The notes beneath the pieces are model-generated. The model did not search any database and was not told the DNA's origin. It saw only the letters and a list, made by a program, of their open reading frames with translations. From Amphiplicatus metriothermophilus (lineage in GTDB: Bacteria; Pseudomonadota; Alphaproteobacteria; Caulobacterales; Parvularculaceae): 64,000 nucleotides of DNA. Every line of letters begins with the position of its first letter. The stretch's first letter is position 1. The translations under genes and the position numbers were made by a program. Where the stretch lies: assembly GCF_900199215.1 (NCBI RefSeq), contig NZ_FZQA01000004.1, positions 124,001 through 188,000 of the forward strand, in the 5' to 3' direction. Positions 39,570 through 47,856 of this stretch are shown here, in pieces.

Positions 39570-39939
39570 GGCTTCGACTCCGACACTGGCCTGGCGGGAC
39601 GAAGCGCCCGCCGACGCGAACAGTCTACGGCCGGCGCGAAAGGCGGGGATAACTATCCGCGAAACGGGGATAACCGTTCGCGAAAACGTGGATGAAAAGC
39701 CGCGCGGGCCGCACGCCGTCTTGCTTTCGCGCGGGCGCGCGTTCGCCTTTTCGTGGAAAAGTCTGGACCCGGCCTATCGGGGAAAACCCGTCCAAAATTC
39801 AATTTGCCTTTGCGCACGGATCAATTCAGAGTTGCGTTTGGTGATTCGGCGCGCCAATTCCCGCATCGCGCGCGCCGGAATCAATGAACGCTGAACGGAT
39901 CGGCCGCGACATCGTCATGTCTGAAACGCTTTTGGCTTT
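39570..39939. other. 370-base non-coding gap with GGGGATAAC motifs and a possible leader peptide
   Basis: No long gene is supported here. Near 39642-39690 there are two GGGGATAAC motifs and a CGTGGATGA, each two changes from the DnaA box TGTGGATAA. The first, with its flanks, shares 17 bases with the aspS terminator stem. At 39917-39943 a nine-codon frame (MSETLLAL) ends in ATGA that overlaps the start of the antiporter-like gene, so it may be a leader that couples translation; its own ribosome-binding site is weak. Confidence 0.35.
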
Positions 39940-41145
39940 ATGACGCTTGCGTTGACCGGTTTGATCGTTCTGGGCGTTTTTCTCGCGCTTTCGAAGACGC
40001 GCGCGCCGGCGGCGGCCGCCGAAGCGCCCGTGCTGCTGCTCGTGGTCGGGGCGGGCGTTTCGTTTCTGTACCGAGCATCCGGCCTGCCGGGCGCGCCCGC
40101 CGAATGGGTCGCGGCCGCCAGCGAGGCCGGCCTCGCCGCGCTCGTCTTCGCCTGCGCCGCGCAGGTGCGCGCCAGTCGCTTCGCGCGGCGCTGCCCGGCC
40201 TCGTTTCGGTTGACGGTCGGCGGCGCGCCGCTGTTTCTGGTGCTTTGCGCGCTGAGCGCCTTCGTGCTGCTGCCCGAGCTGTCCCTGCCCTCGGCGCTGC
40301 TCGTGGGCGCGATCCTGGCGCTCAACGGCGCGGCCTTCGACCGGCGCGCGGTCACCGGCGCGCCCGCGCCCGCCGCGGTGAAGGCGGCGGTGCGCAATGA
40401 AAGCGCGGCGAGCATCGCCTTCGGCGCCCCGGTCGCCGTGCTGATCGCCGGCTATGCGACCGCGCCGGGCGCCGGGCAGATCCCGCTCGAGCCGCTGCTC
40501 GAGGCGAGCCTCGGCGCGCTAGGCGGCTTCGCGCTCGGCGGCGCGGCGGGTCTTCTCGCCGCGCGCCTGCTCGAACGGGTGAACGGGGCGGGGGGCGAGC
40601 GGTCGGCGGTGGTCGCGGGCTTCGCCGCTTTCTTCGCCGCGGCCCTCTTCGGCGCGAACGCGGTCATCGCGGCTGGCGCGGCCGGCCTCGTGTGGAGCGA
40701 GGAGACCGCCGCCTCGGGCCCTGCGCGGCTGCGCCTGCGCCGGCGCGTGGAGCGGTTCGTTCCGCCTGCAGCCTATCTCCTTTTCGGCTTCACGCTCGCG
40801 CCGCGGGTTTTCGAGGCCGACCTTCTGTCGCTGCTGTTCGCCGTCGCGGCGGTGACGGCGCTGCGGGTCGGCCCGCGTCTTGCGATGCTGCAGTCCGCGC
40901 CGCTGCCGAAGGAGAGCCAGGTTTTTCTCGCCTGGTTCGGCGGCGCGCCGGGCGCGGCTTCGGCGCTGTTCGCGATGTCGCTTCTCGATGACGCGCTCAT
41001 TCTCGATCACGAGGCCGCGCTGACGGTGGTCGCGCTCGCCGTCGTCGCCGGCGTGATCGCCGCGCGCGCGAGCTCGCGCCCGCTCGCCAACGCCTTCCTG
41101 CGCGAGACTGCGGCGGCGAAGAAGCGCCGGCTGTTCGCGAGCTGA
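39940..41145 (+). CDS. Cation:proton antiporter-like membrane protein, key residues altered
   Basis: Multi-pass inner-membrane protein (401 residues, about twelve hydrophobic segments) that resembles the CPA1 Na+/H+ exchanger fold. The order of motifs is recognisable: LLVGAILALNGAAFDRRAV where exchangers have ATDPV; KAAVRNESAASIAFGAPV where they have EGESLFNDG; VFLAWFGGAPGAASALFAM where they have GGLRGAVSLALA. The Asp of the first motif is missing and the second is reduced to NE, so ion exchange is uncertain. Start ATG 39940 has no clear Shine-Dalgarno; a stop lies just upstream in frame. Confidence 0.7.
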   Translation: MTLALTGLIVLGVFLALSKTRAPAAAAEAPVLLLVVGAGVSFLYRASGLPGAPAEWVAAASEAGLAALVFACAAQVRASRFARRCPASFRLTVGGAPLFLVLCALSAFVLLPELSLPSALLVGAILALNGAAFDRRAVTGAPAPAAVKAAVRNESAASIAFGAPVAVLIAGYATAPGAGQIPLEPLLEASLGALGGFALGGAAGLLAARLLERVNGAGGERSAVVAGFAAFFAAALFGANAVIAAGAAGLVWSEETAASGPARLRLRRRVERFVPPAAYLLFGFTLAPRVFEADLLSLLFAVAAVTALRVGPRLAMLQSAPLPKESQVFLAWFGGAPGAASALFAMSLLDDALILDHEAALTVVALAVVAGVIAARASSRPLANAFLRETAAAKKRRLFAS

Positions 41146-41159
41146 CCGTCGGGCCGCGC

Positions 41160-41390
41160 TCAGCGCGCGCCGCCGGTCTTTCCGTCGTCGGATGGCTTTC
41201 CCTCCGCCTTCTGCGCCGCGCGGATGTTATCCGCCGTCAGCTTCAGGCGGGCGACCGCCTCGCCGATCCGCTGCAGGCGCGCGGCCATGTCGTCGAGCCG
41301 GCGTTCGAGGCCGTCGATGCGTTCGGCGATGCGCGCCTGCCCGGCGGCGAGCTTTTCAAGGCTTTCGTTCCTGTCGTTCCAGTCCGGCAT
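41160..41390 (-). CDS. Small coiled-coil protein
   Basis: A 76-residue protein with a continuous heptad pattern from about residue 10 to 60 (LEKLAAGQARIAERIDGLERR...LQRIGEAVARLKLTADNI, in short pieces) and a polar tail. It looks like a short parallel coiled coil. No family or partner is recognised. It converges on the antiporter-like gene with 14 bases between. Frame and codon use fit a real gene, but confidence is limited by its size. Confidence 0.5.
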   Translation of the reverse strand: MPDWNDRNESLEKLAAGQARIAERIDGLERRLDDMAARLQRIGEAVARLKLTADNIRAAQKAEGKPSDDGKTGGAR

Positions 41391-41561
41391 CGGAATGCGC
41401 CAATGTTACGCAACGCATGGCCATTATGCGCCGGAAAGGGCGCCGCGCCCAACGGCGGCGATCTGAAAAATCGGCCATGCGCCAGGGGGCCGGCGGCGCA
41501 GCCGCCCTCTTGCGGCGCGACGGGCGCCGCGCGATAAAGGCGCCATCATTCCCGGGCCCGG

Positions 41562-41711
41562 CTATTTTCCCGCAGGCCGGACCGTCATCAGCGCGTCCGC
41601 GGCGCCGGCCATCACGAACGCGGCCAGCACGCCGTAAAAGGCGCTTCTGAACACCATCAGCCCCAAGAAGAACACCGCCACGAATACCGCCAGATCGATG
41701 AGATAGCGCAT
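41562..41711 (-). CDS. Small membrane protein (49 residues)
   Basis: Two hydrophobic segments (LIDLAVFVAVFFLGLMVF and YGVLAAFVMAGAADALM) in a 49-residue protein starting MRYLIDLAV. The ATG at 41711 has GGAGG nine bases upstream, which supports translation; the open frame extends further upstream without support. Function unknown. A GC-rich non-coding stretch (41391-41561) follows it. Confidence 0.6.
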   Translation of the reverse strand: MRYLIDLAVFVAVFFLGLMVFRSAFYGVLAAFVMAGAADALMTVRPAGK

Positions 41712-41803
41712 GGCGCGCCTCCGACGCTGGTGGCGGAACCCAGCATAGCGGATTTTTCCCGCCGCGTCGCGCGCAACTTTCGCTGCGCCCAAAGGCGAAA
41801 AGG

Positions 41804-42325
41804 TTAACGCCGCAGCTCCATGATCCATTCCGGATCGGCGTGGTTTCCGACCATGTAGAAATAGCGGCGGATTTTCACGAAGCCGAAACGCTCATAGAGC
41901 TTCTGCGCGCGCGGGTTTTCTTCATAGACGCTGAGATAGACCGGCGCGTAACGGGGCCGCAGCCAGTCGAGCGCCGTCTCCAGCAGGCGCGCGCCCAGCC
42001 CCGCGCCCTGAAAGCTTTCGCGCAGATAGAGCCGGACGATCTCGCCGGCGTTCTCGGGCATGTCGGGAACGGGCAGCCCGCAGGGCCCGGCGACGACATA
42101 GCCGCCGGCCCGGCCGCCGGCGTCTTCGGCGAGCCACGCCGCCCACGCTTCATCGGCCAGAATCCGCCGGTAGACCTCCGGGGAATGGTTCTTCTTCAGG
42201 AAGGTCGAAAGGTCTTCCTCTTTATACTGATGGCCGAAGGTCTCCGTGAAGGTCTCGGCGCCGAGCGCCGCGAGCGTCTCGGCGTCCCCCGGCCCGGCGC
42301 GGCGGATGGAGACGTCGTCCGTCAT
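41804..42325 (-). CDS. GNAT family N-acetyltransferase
   Basis: A 173-residue acetyltransferase with all parts of the fold: IRRAGPGDAETLAALGAETFTETFGHQY at the start, GEIVRLYLRESFQGAGLGARLLETAL with the acetyl-CoA loop QGAGLG (about 109-114), and LSVYEENPRAQKLYERFGFVKI. The TFTETFGHQY opening is typical of a subgroup near spermidine/spermine-type acetyltransferases in proteobacteria; the substrate is not provable. It overlaps the YciI-like gene by 4 bases. Confidence 0.87.
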   Translation of the reverse strand: MTDDVSIRRAGPGDAETLAALGAETFTETFGHQYKEEDLSTFLKKNHSPEVYRRILADEAWAAWLAEDAGGRAGGYVVAGPCGLPVPDMPENAGEIVRLYLRESFQGAGLGARLLETALDWLRPRYAPVYLSVYEENPRAQKLYERFGFVKIRRYFYMVGNHADPEWIMELRR

Positions 42326-42624
42326 GCGGGGTTAAGCGCGCCGTCGCCGACGACCGTGGTCCATTCGCGCACGCGCCAGCGCACGACAAGGCCGTTTTTC
42401 ACGTAAGGATCGGCGCGGGCGAAATCCTCGGCGACGGACCTGTCGGCGCCCTTGAAGACCAGCGCCGCCCCGTCCGGCGGATCGGCGAAGGCGCCGGCGA
42501 GCACGAGCGCCCCGCGCGCATGGGCTTGCCTGGCGAGCTTCAGATGCTCGGCGCGAAAGGCCGGCCGGCGGTCGAGATAATCCGGCGCGGTCTCGTAGAA
42601 GAGGATGAAATGCCTTTCGGCCAT
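42322..42624 (-). CDS. YciI-like protein
   Basis: A 100-residue ferredoxin-like fold protein (YCII domain): HFILFYETAPDYLDRRPAFRAEHLKL, the conserved His/Asp region, then ALVLAGAFADPPDGAALVFKG and FARADPYVKNGLVVRWRVREW. Family members are thought to be small enzymes or partners, with the His-Asp pair as active site; the role is unknown. It begins 5 bases after nuoF and overlaps the GNAT gene by 4 bases, so it is the distal part of the nuo transcript. Confidence 0.88.
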   Translation of the reverse strand: MAERHFILFYETAPDYLDRRPAFRAEHLKLARQAHARGALVLAGAFADPPDGAALVFKGADRSVAEDFARADPYVKNGLVVRWRVREWTTVVGDGALNPA

Positions 42625-42629
42625 CGGCC

Positions 42630-43952
<1,323 letters not shown>

Positions 43953-43993
43953 GTCGCCTATCCTGCGAAGATCATCCTGGCCGGCGCGCCGGA

Positions 43994-44245
43994 TCACGGC
44001 GCCTTTGTGTAATCGGTTTCGCGCGCGCCGTCCGGGTTCCTGAACGCGGCGCCGTGCGCCTTCAGCCACCGCGCGAACAGCGGCGCGAAGACGAGGCTCG
44101 CCGCGACGACCCCCCCGACGAGATAGGCGAGCCCGCCGGTCGCGAGATAAAGCGCGACGACGAGAAACAGCGCCATTCCCTCGATCAGGGCGATGTTCAT
44201 CAGCGCCCTGACGGCCTCCTTCCGTTTCTGGTCGCCGGCGTTCAT
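43994..44245 (-). CDS. Small membrane protein inside the nuo operon
   Basis: An 83-residue protein with two hydrophobic segments (about 18-38 and 42-60) and polar ends ([21 protein letters not shown]). It lies between nuoE (10 bases) and nuoF (41 bases) in the same direction, so it is surely cotranscribed. Similar short hypothetical proteins sit here in related alphaproteobacterial operons; a role in complex I assembly is possible but unproven. Confidence 0.7.
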   Translation of the reverse strand: MNAGDQKRKEAVRALMNIALIEGMALFLVVALYLATGGLAYLVGGVVAASLVFAPLFARWLKAHGAAFRNPDGARETDYTKAP

Positions 44246-44255
44246 GTCGCTTCCC

Positions 44256-44936
44256 TTACTCGGCCGGCGCGGACGGCCTGGCGTTGGGCAGCTCGCCGAT
44301 CGGCGCGGCGGGCGAGCCGTCGTAAAGCGCGGGGTCCTTCAGCGTCGTCGGCCCGCCCTCGGGGTCGGACGTATGGCGCTTCGGGTTGGCGGTTCCGGGC
44401 GCGATCTTCTCGCCGCGGCGCCACTTTTCAAGCATCTCCTCGAGAAGCGCCGGCGTCAGATCCTCGTAGTAATGATCGGCGTCCTTCGTGGAGACCTGCG
44501 CCATGGGGGCGTTGACGCAGGCGCCGAGGCATTCGACCTCCGCCCAGGAGAGCTTGCCGTCCGCCGTCGGATGGTGCGGCTCGCCGATGACGCGCCGGCA
44601 CACTTCAATGAGATCGCCCGCCCCGCGCAGCGCGCAGGGCGTGGTGCCGCAGACCTGAACGTGATGCTCGCCCATGGGGGAGAGATTGAACATCGTGTAG
44701 AAGGTCGCGACCTCGAAGACGCGGATATAGGGCATGTCGAGCTGGCGCGCGACCGCCTCCATCATCGGGATCGACACCCAGCCTTCCTGCTTCTGCCCGC
44801 GCCACAGGAACGGGATCACGCAGGAGGCCTGCCGCCCCGGCGGATATTTCTTGAGCTGCTCGTCGCACCACGCCTTGTTTTCAGGCGTCCATTCGAACGA
44901 GGCGGGCTGGTTTTTGGCGGGTTTGCGTGCGGACAT
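44256..44936 (-). CDS. nuoE: NADH-quinone oxidoreductase subunit E
   Basis: Complex I subunit holding the N1a 2Fe-2S cluster, 226 residues. The thioredoxin-like domain has the cluster cysteines in CGTTPCALRGA (about 96) and CLGACVNAP (about 136), after EVATFYTMFNLSPMGEHHV. The last 60 residues (PGTANPKRHTSDPEGGPTTL...) are a Pro/Gly-rich tail of the kind found in alphaproteobacteria and mitochondria. Its ATG lacks a visible Shine-Dalgarno sequence because a heptamer repeat array lies directly upstream. Confidence 0.95.
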   Translation of the reverse strand: MSARKPAKNQPASFEWTPENKAWCDEQLKKYPPGRQASCVIPFLWRGQKQEGWVSIPMMEAVARQLDMPYIRVFEVATFYTMFNLSPMGEHHVQVCGTTPCALRGAGDLIEVCRRVIGEPHHPTADGKLSWAEVECLGACVNAPMAQVSTKDADHYYEDLTPALLEEMLEKWRRGEKIAPGTANPKRHTSDPEGGPTTLKDPALYDGSPAAPIGELPNARPSAPAE

Positions 44937-44944
44937 GGCGTTGC

Positions 44945-44986
44945 GAGTGGCGAGTGACTGGTGGCGAGTGGCTAGTGGCTGGCGGC
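44945..44986. repeat. Heptamer tandem repeat, site A, nuoE side
   Basis: Six tandem copies of a 7-base unit (GAGTGGC, GAGTGAC, TGGTGGC, GAGTGGC, TAGTGGC, TGGCGGC), then a partial TAGAG that runs into the stop codon of the four-helix pseudogene. On the plus strand the units carry TAG or GAG; the array at the other end of the site (45357-45384) is in the opposite orientation. Confidence 0.8.
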
Positions 44987-45343
44987 TAGAGTTTCGACTG
45001 CAGGGATCTGGAAAGCCCCGAAAGCATCCGGCCGACCTCGTCCAGCTGGCTTTTTAGCGCCATTCCCTGCCCCAAATCCATGTAGGCCAACCTTTCCGCC
45101 AGGATCACAAAAGTTTTCGTCTCTGCTAGCGAGCCTCGGGCGATGCTTAAAAAGCGCAGAACCTTTCTGGGGCCTTGCCGCTCTGCGCCTTCTGCGATGT
45201 TGGCCGGGATCGACGCCGCCGCGCGCCTTGTCTGCTGCGTCAGGCAGAATCGCTCCTCTCCAGGCCATTTCGCCGACGCGCGGCGCGCCGCTTCGGTCAG
45301 ATCGAGCGCCTTTTTTCATATCGAGGTCTTCAAAGCTTTTCAT
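44986..45343 (-). pseudogene. Four-helix-bundle (23S rRNA intervening-sequence family) gene, frameshifted
   Basis: The reading begins MKSFEDLDMKK at ATG 45343 with a strong GGAGGGGG upstream, then loses the frame at a six-A tract (45311-45316, minus strand). One base further on, the family sequence continues for about 105 codons: ALDLTEAARRASAKWPGEE, QQTRRAAASIPANIAEGAE, KVLRFLSIARGSLAE and a TAG stop at 44986-44988. The same family is intact at 46660-47046. Next to the break, the family's usual Trp (DLDVW) is missing, which fits a 2-base deletion. The stretch lies between nuoD and nuoE, flanked by heptamer repeats. Confidence 0.8.
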
Positions 45344-45356
45344 TCCCCCTCCGGCG

Positions 45357-45384
45357 GCCGCTAGCTGCTAGCCGCTAACGGCTA
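45357..45384. repeat. Heptamer tandem repeat, site A, nuoD side
   Basis: Four tandem copies on the plus strand: GCCGCTA, GCTGCTA, GCCGCTA, ACGGCTA. The last CTA is the TAG stop codon of nuoD on the minus strand. Read on the minus strand the unit is TAGCGGC, matching the TAGTGGC-type units at the other end in inverted orientation. Confidence 0.8.
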
Positions 45385-46605
45385 CCGATCAATCTCCCCG
45401 AACACGATGTCCAGCGAGCCCAAAATCGCCGATACGTCGGCGAGCATGTGCCCGCGGCACATCCAGTCCATCGCCTGAAGATGGGCGTAGCCCGGCGCGC
45501 GGATCTTGCAGCGATAGGGCCGGTTCCTGCCGTCGGAGACGAGATAGACGCCGAACTCGCCCTTCGGCGCCTCGACGGCGGCGTAGGCTTCGCCCGCCGG
45601 CACGTGGAAGCCTTCCGTGTAGAGCTTGAAGTGATGGATGAGCGCCTCCATCGAGCCCTTCATCTCGGCCCGGCGCGGCGGGGCGACCTTGCCGTCGGCC
45701 GTCATCACGCGGCCCGGTCCTTCCTCGCGGATTTTCCTGATCGCCTGCTTCATGATGGAGACGGACTGGCGCATCTCCTCCATGCGGCACAGATACCGGT
45801 CCCAGCAGTCGCCGTTCTTGCCGACCGGAATGTCGAAGTCGTATTCCGCATAGGTCTCGTAGGGCTGGGCCTTTCTGAGATCCCAGGGAACGCCCGAGCC
45901 GCGCAGCATCACGCCGGTGAAGCCCCAGGCGAAAGCCTGCTCCTTGTCGACGACGCCGATGTCGACATTGCGCTGCTTGAAGATGCGGTTCTCGGTGATG
46001 AGCGTTTCGATATCGTCGAGCACGCGCGGGAACTGATCGCACCAGCTGTCGATGTCGTCGATCAGCGCGGGCGGCATGTCCTGATGGACGCCGCCGACGC
46101 GGAAATAGGCCGCGTGCATCCGGCTTCCCGAGACGCGCTCGTAGAAGACCATGAGCTTTTCGCGCTCCTCGAAGCCCCACAGCGGCGGGGTGAGCGCGCC
46201 GACGTCCATCGCCTGCGTGGTGACGTTGAGAAGATGCGAGAGAATGCGTCCGATCTCGCACCACAGCACGCGGATGTGCTGGGCGCGGCGGGGAACCTCG
46301 ATCCCGAGCAGCCTTTCCGCCGCCAGGCAGAAGGCGTGCTCCTGGTTCATCGGCGCGACATAGTCGAGCCGGTCGAAATAGGGGATCGCCTGAAGATAGG
46401 TCTTGTATTCGATCAGCTTTTCGGTGCCGCGATGGAGAAGCCCGATATGCGGGTCGACGCGCTCGACGACCTCGCCGTCGAGTTCGAGCACCAGGCGCAG
46501 AACGCCGTGCGCGGCCGGATGCTGCGGGCCGAAATTGATCGTGAACGGACGGGGCGAGGAAGCGTCCGAAGGGGAGTCGCCGACGATGTGCTGTCCTTCA
46601 GGCAT
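45382..46605 (-). CDS. nuoD: NADH-quinone oxidoreductase subunit D
   Basis: 49-kDa subunit of complex I that forms the quinone site with NuoB; related to NiFe hydrogenase large subunits. It has 407 residues: [25 protein letters not shown] at the start, [20 protein letters not shown] (the quinone-site His in HRGTEKL region), [20 protein letters not shown], and the C-terminus [15 protein letters not shown]. The ATG at 46605 has GGAGGGGG upstream. Both its junctions with neighbours carry heptamer repeats. Confidence 0.97.
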   Translation of the reverse strand: MPEGQHIVGDSPSDASSPRPFTINFGPQHPAAHGVLRLVLELDGEVVERVDPHIGLLHRGTEKLIEYKTYLQAIPYFDRLDYVAPMNQEHAFCLAAERLLGIEVPRRAQHIRVLWCEIGRILSHLLNVTTQAMDVGALTPPLWGFEEREKLMVFYERVSGSRMHAAYFRVGGVHQDMPPALIDDIDSWCDQFPRVLDDIETLITENRIFKQRNVDIGVVDKEQAFAWGFTGVMLRGSGVPWDLRKAQPYETYAEYDFDIPVGKNGDCWDRYLCRMEEMRQSVSIMKQAIRKIREEGPGRVMTADGKVAPPRRAEMKGSMEALIHHFKLYTEGFHVPAGEAYAAVEAPKGEFGVYLVSDGRNRPYRCKIRAPGYAHLQAMDWMCRGHMLADVSAILGSLDIVFGEIDR

Positions 46606-46624
46606 GGGCCCCCTCCGGCGGAAG

Positions 46625-46652
46625 CCAATAGCGAATAGCGAATAGGGAATAG
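46625..46652. repeat. Heptamer tandem repeat, site B, nuoD side
   Basis: Four tandem copies on the plus strand, CCAATAG, CGAATAG, CGAATAG, GGAATAG, between the nuoD start and the end of the intact four-helix gene. They are inverted relative to the array at 47059-47093. Confidence 0.85.
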
Positions 46653-46659
46653 GATGCCA

Positions 46660-47046
46660 TCATTGCGCCTGCGCTTTCTTTTGTATCGACCGAATCAGGC
46701 TGCGAAGCATTTTTCCAATCTCCTCGCATTGCTGCAGCAATGGCTCCATCGTGGAGCCTTCGGCCAGCCCGATACGGCCGGAAAGCAGAAGATGGGTTTC
46801 GAGCTCCTTCACCGAGCCCTGCGCGACGCGAAGAAACTGAACGAAAGATCCTGAATTCTCGCGTCCATGACCTTCCGCAATGTTTGCCGGTATCGAAGCG
46901 GCGGCTCTTCGAATCTGCGCCGTCAGGCCGAAAGTTTCCTCGCGTGGAAAATCTTTCGTCCGATGATAACACGCTTCGGCGAGCGACATCGCCGCCTGCC
47001 ACACCAGCAGGTCGCGATAGGACTGAAATGCGCCGTCGTTCGCCAT
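46660..47046 (-). CDS. Four-helix-bundle protein (23S rRNA intervening-sequence family)
   Basis: A 128-residue protein of the family PF05635/TIGR02436, first known from open frames in intervening sequences of Leptospira and Coxiella 23S rRNA and related to the Avd protein of diversity-generating retroelements. Conserved parts: YRDLLVWQAAMSLAEACY, FPREETFGLTAQIRRAAASIPANIAEGHGR, FVQFLRVAQGSVKELETHL. The family forms a pentameric helical barrel thought to bind nucleic acid; function unknown. It sits inside the nuo operon between nuoC and nuoD with heptamer repeats on both sides and only a weak ribosome-binding site. Confidence 0.92.
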   Translation of the reverse strand: MANDGAFQSYRDLLVWQAAMSLAEACYHRTKDFPREETFGLTAQIRRAAASIPANIAEGHGRENSGSFVQFLRVAQGSVKELETHLLLSGRIGLAEGSTMEPLLQQCEEIGKMLRSLIRSIQKKAQAQ

Positions 47047-47058
47047 TAACGCCTGCGA

Positions 47059-47093
47059 CTATTCGCTACTCGCTACTCACTACTCGCTCTTCG
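47059..47093. repeat. Heptamer tandem repeat, site B, nuoC side
   Basis: Five tandem copies on the plus strand: CTATTCG, CTACTCG, CTACTCA, CTACTCG, CTCTTCG. The CTA at 47080-47082 is the nuoC stop codon and the final copy encodes its last residues, so the repeat array forms the end of the gene. Orientation is opposite to that at 46625-46652. Confidence 0.85.
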
Positions 47094-47685
47094 CCTTCTC
47101 ATCGCCCGGCAGCGCGTATTGCGCGCCTTCCCAGGGGCTGAGGTAGTCGAAATTGCGGTATTCCTGCACGAGATTCACCGGCTCGTAGACGACGCGCTTC
47201 TGCTCGTCGTCGTAGCGCACTTCCACATAGCCGGTGAGCGGGAAATCCTTGCGCAGCGGATAACCCTCGAAGCCGTAATCGGTGAGGATGCGGCGCAGAT
47301 CCGGATGGCCGTTGAAAACGATTCCATAGAGGTCGAACGCCTCGCGCTCGAACCAGTCGGCGCAGGGAAACACGTCGATGACCGAAGGAATGGTCTCGTC
47401 TTCGCCCACCGCCGCCTTGACGCGGATGCGCGCATTGTTGTGCAGCGACAGAAGGTGATAGACGACGTCGAAGCGCTTGGCGCGGCCCGGATAGTCCACG
47501 CCGCACAGGTCGATGAGCTGAATGAAGCGGCAGAGAATGTCCTCGCGCAGGAATTTCAGCACATGGACGATGCGCGAGGCGTGAACCTCGACGGTCAGCT
47601 CGCCGTACTCGACCTTCCAGCCGCGCACGTCGTTTTCGAGCGCCGAGGCGATGTGCTCGCCGAGTTCCTTGAGTTCTTCGTTCAT
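47080..47685 (-). CDS. nuoC: NADH-quinone oxidoreductase subunit C
   Basis: 30-kDa subunit of the complex I peripheral arm, 201 residues with no cofactor. The family signature is clear: [92 protein letters not shown] (in parts). The frame extends 11 codons upstream; ATG 47685 opens [12 protein letters not shown]. The last two codons and the stop lie inside a heptamer repeat. Confidence 0.96.
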   Translation of the reverse strand: MNEELKELGEHIASALENDVRGWKVEYGELTVEVHASRIVHVLKFLREDILCRFIQLIDLCGVDYPGRAKRFDVVYHLLSLHNNARIRVKAAVGEDETIPSVIDVFPCADWFEREAFDLYGIVFNGHPDLRRILTDYGFEGYPLRKDFPLTGYVEVRYDDEQKRVVYEPVNLVQEYRNFDYLSPWEGAQYALPGDEKAKSE

Positions 47686-47691
47686 AGTTTC

Positions 47692-47856
47692 CAGCGGCTG
47701 GCAGCCTGCGACCAGCATTCTACGATCAGCTTCCGGCGACCGATGATCCGCAACGTCGCTCGCATTCCTCGACTCGCTCCTGGCGGCCGTCGCCGGTCGC
47801 CGTCTTTTCCTTCGTCCCTCGCGATCAACGGCTAGCCGCTAAGTCGCCAACCGCTA
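47692..47856. repeat. Site C: heptamer-bounded gap between nuoC and nuoB without a gene
   Basis: The nuoB side (47828-47856) has ACGGCTA, GCCGCTA, an eight-base variant AGTCGCCA and ACCGCTA, ending exactly on the CTA that is the nuoB stop codon. The nuoC side (47692-47712) has degenerate 7-base units CAGCGGC, TGGCAGC, CTGCGAC. The approximately 115 bases between hold no recognisable four-helix coding sequence. It looks like an emptied or never-filled copy of sites A and B. Confidence 0.6.

Noticed and set aside
39570-39939. Replication origin suggested by DnaA-box-like motifs
   Set aside because: Motifs are degenerate and few, no AT-rich unwinding region, and no origin-type genes nearby.
45305-45320. 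Programmed ribosomal frameshift at the A6 tract of the four-helix pseudogene
   Set aside because: The conserved frame needs +1, whereas A-rich slippery sites give -1; no stimulatory structure is evident and a 2-base deletion explains it.
44945-45384. CRISPR array or variable-number minisatellite inside a gene
   Set aside because: Units are 7 bases without spacers and lie at gene borders; not CRISPR.
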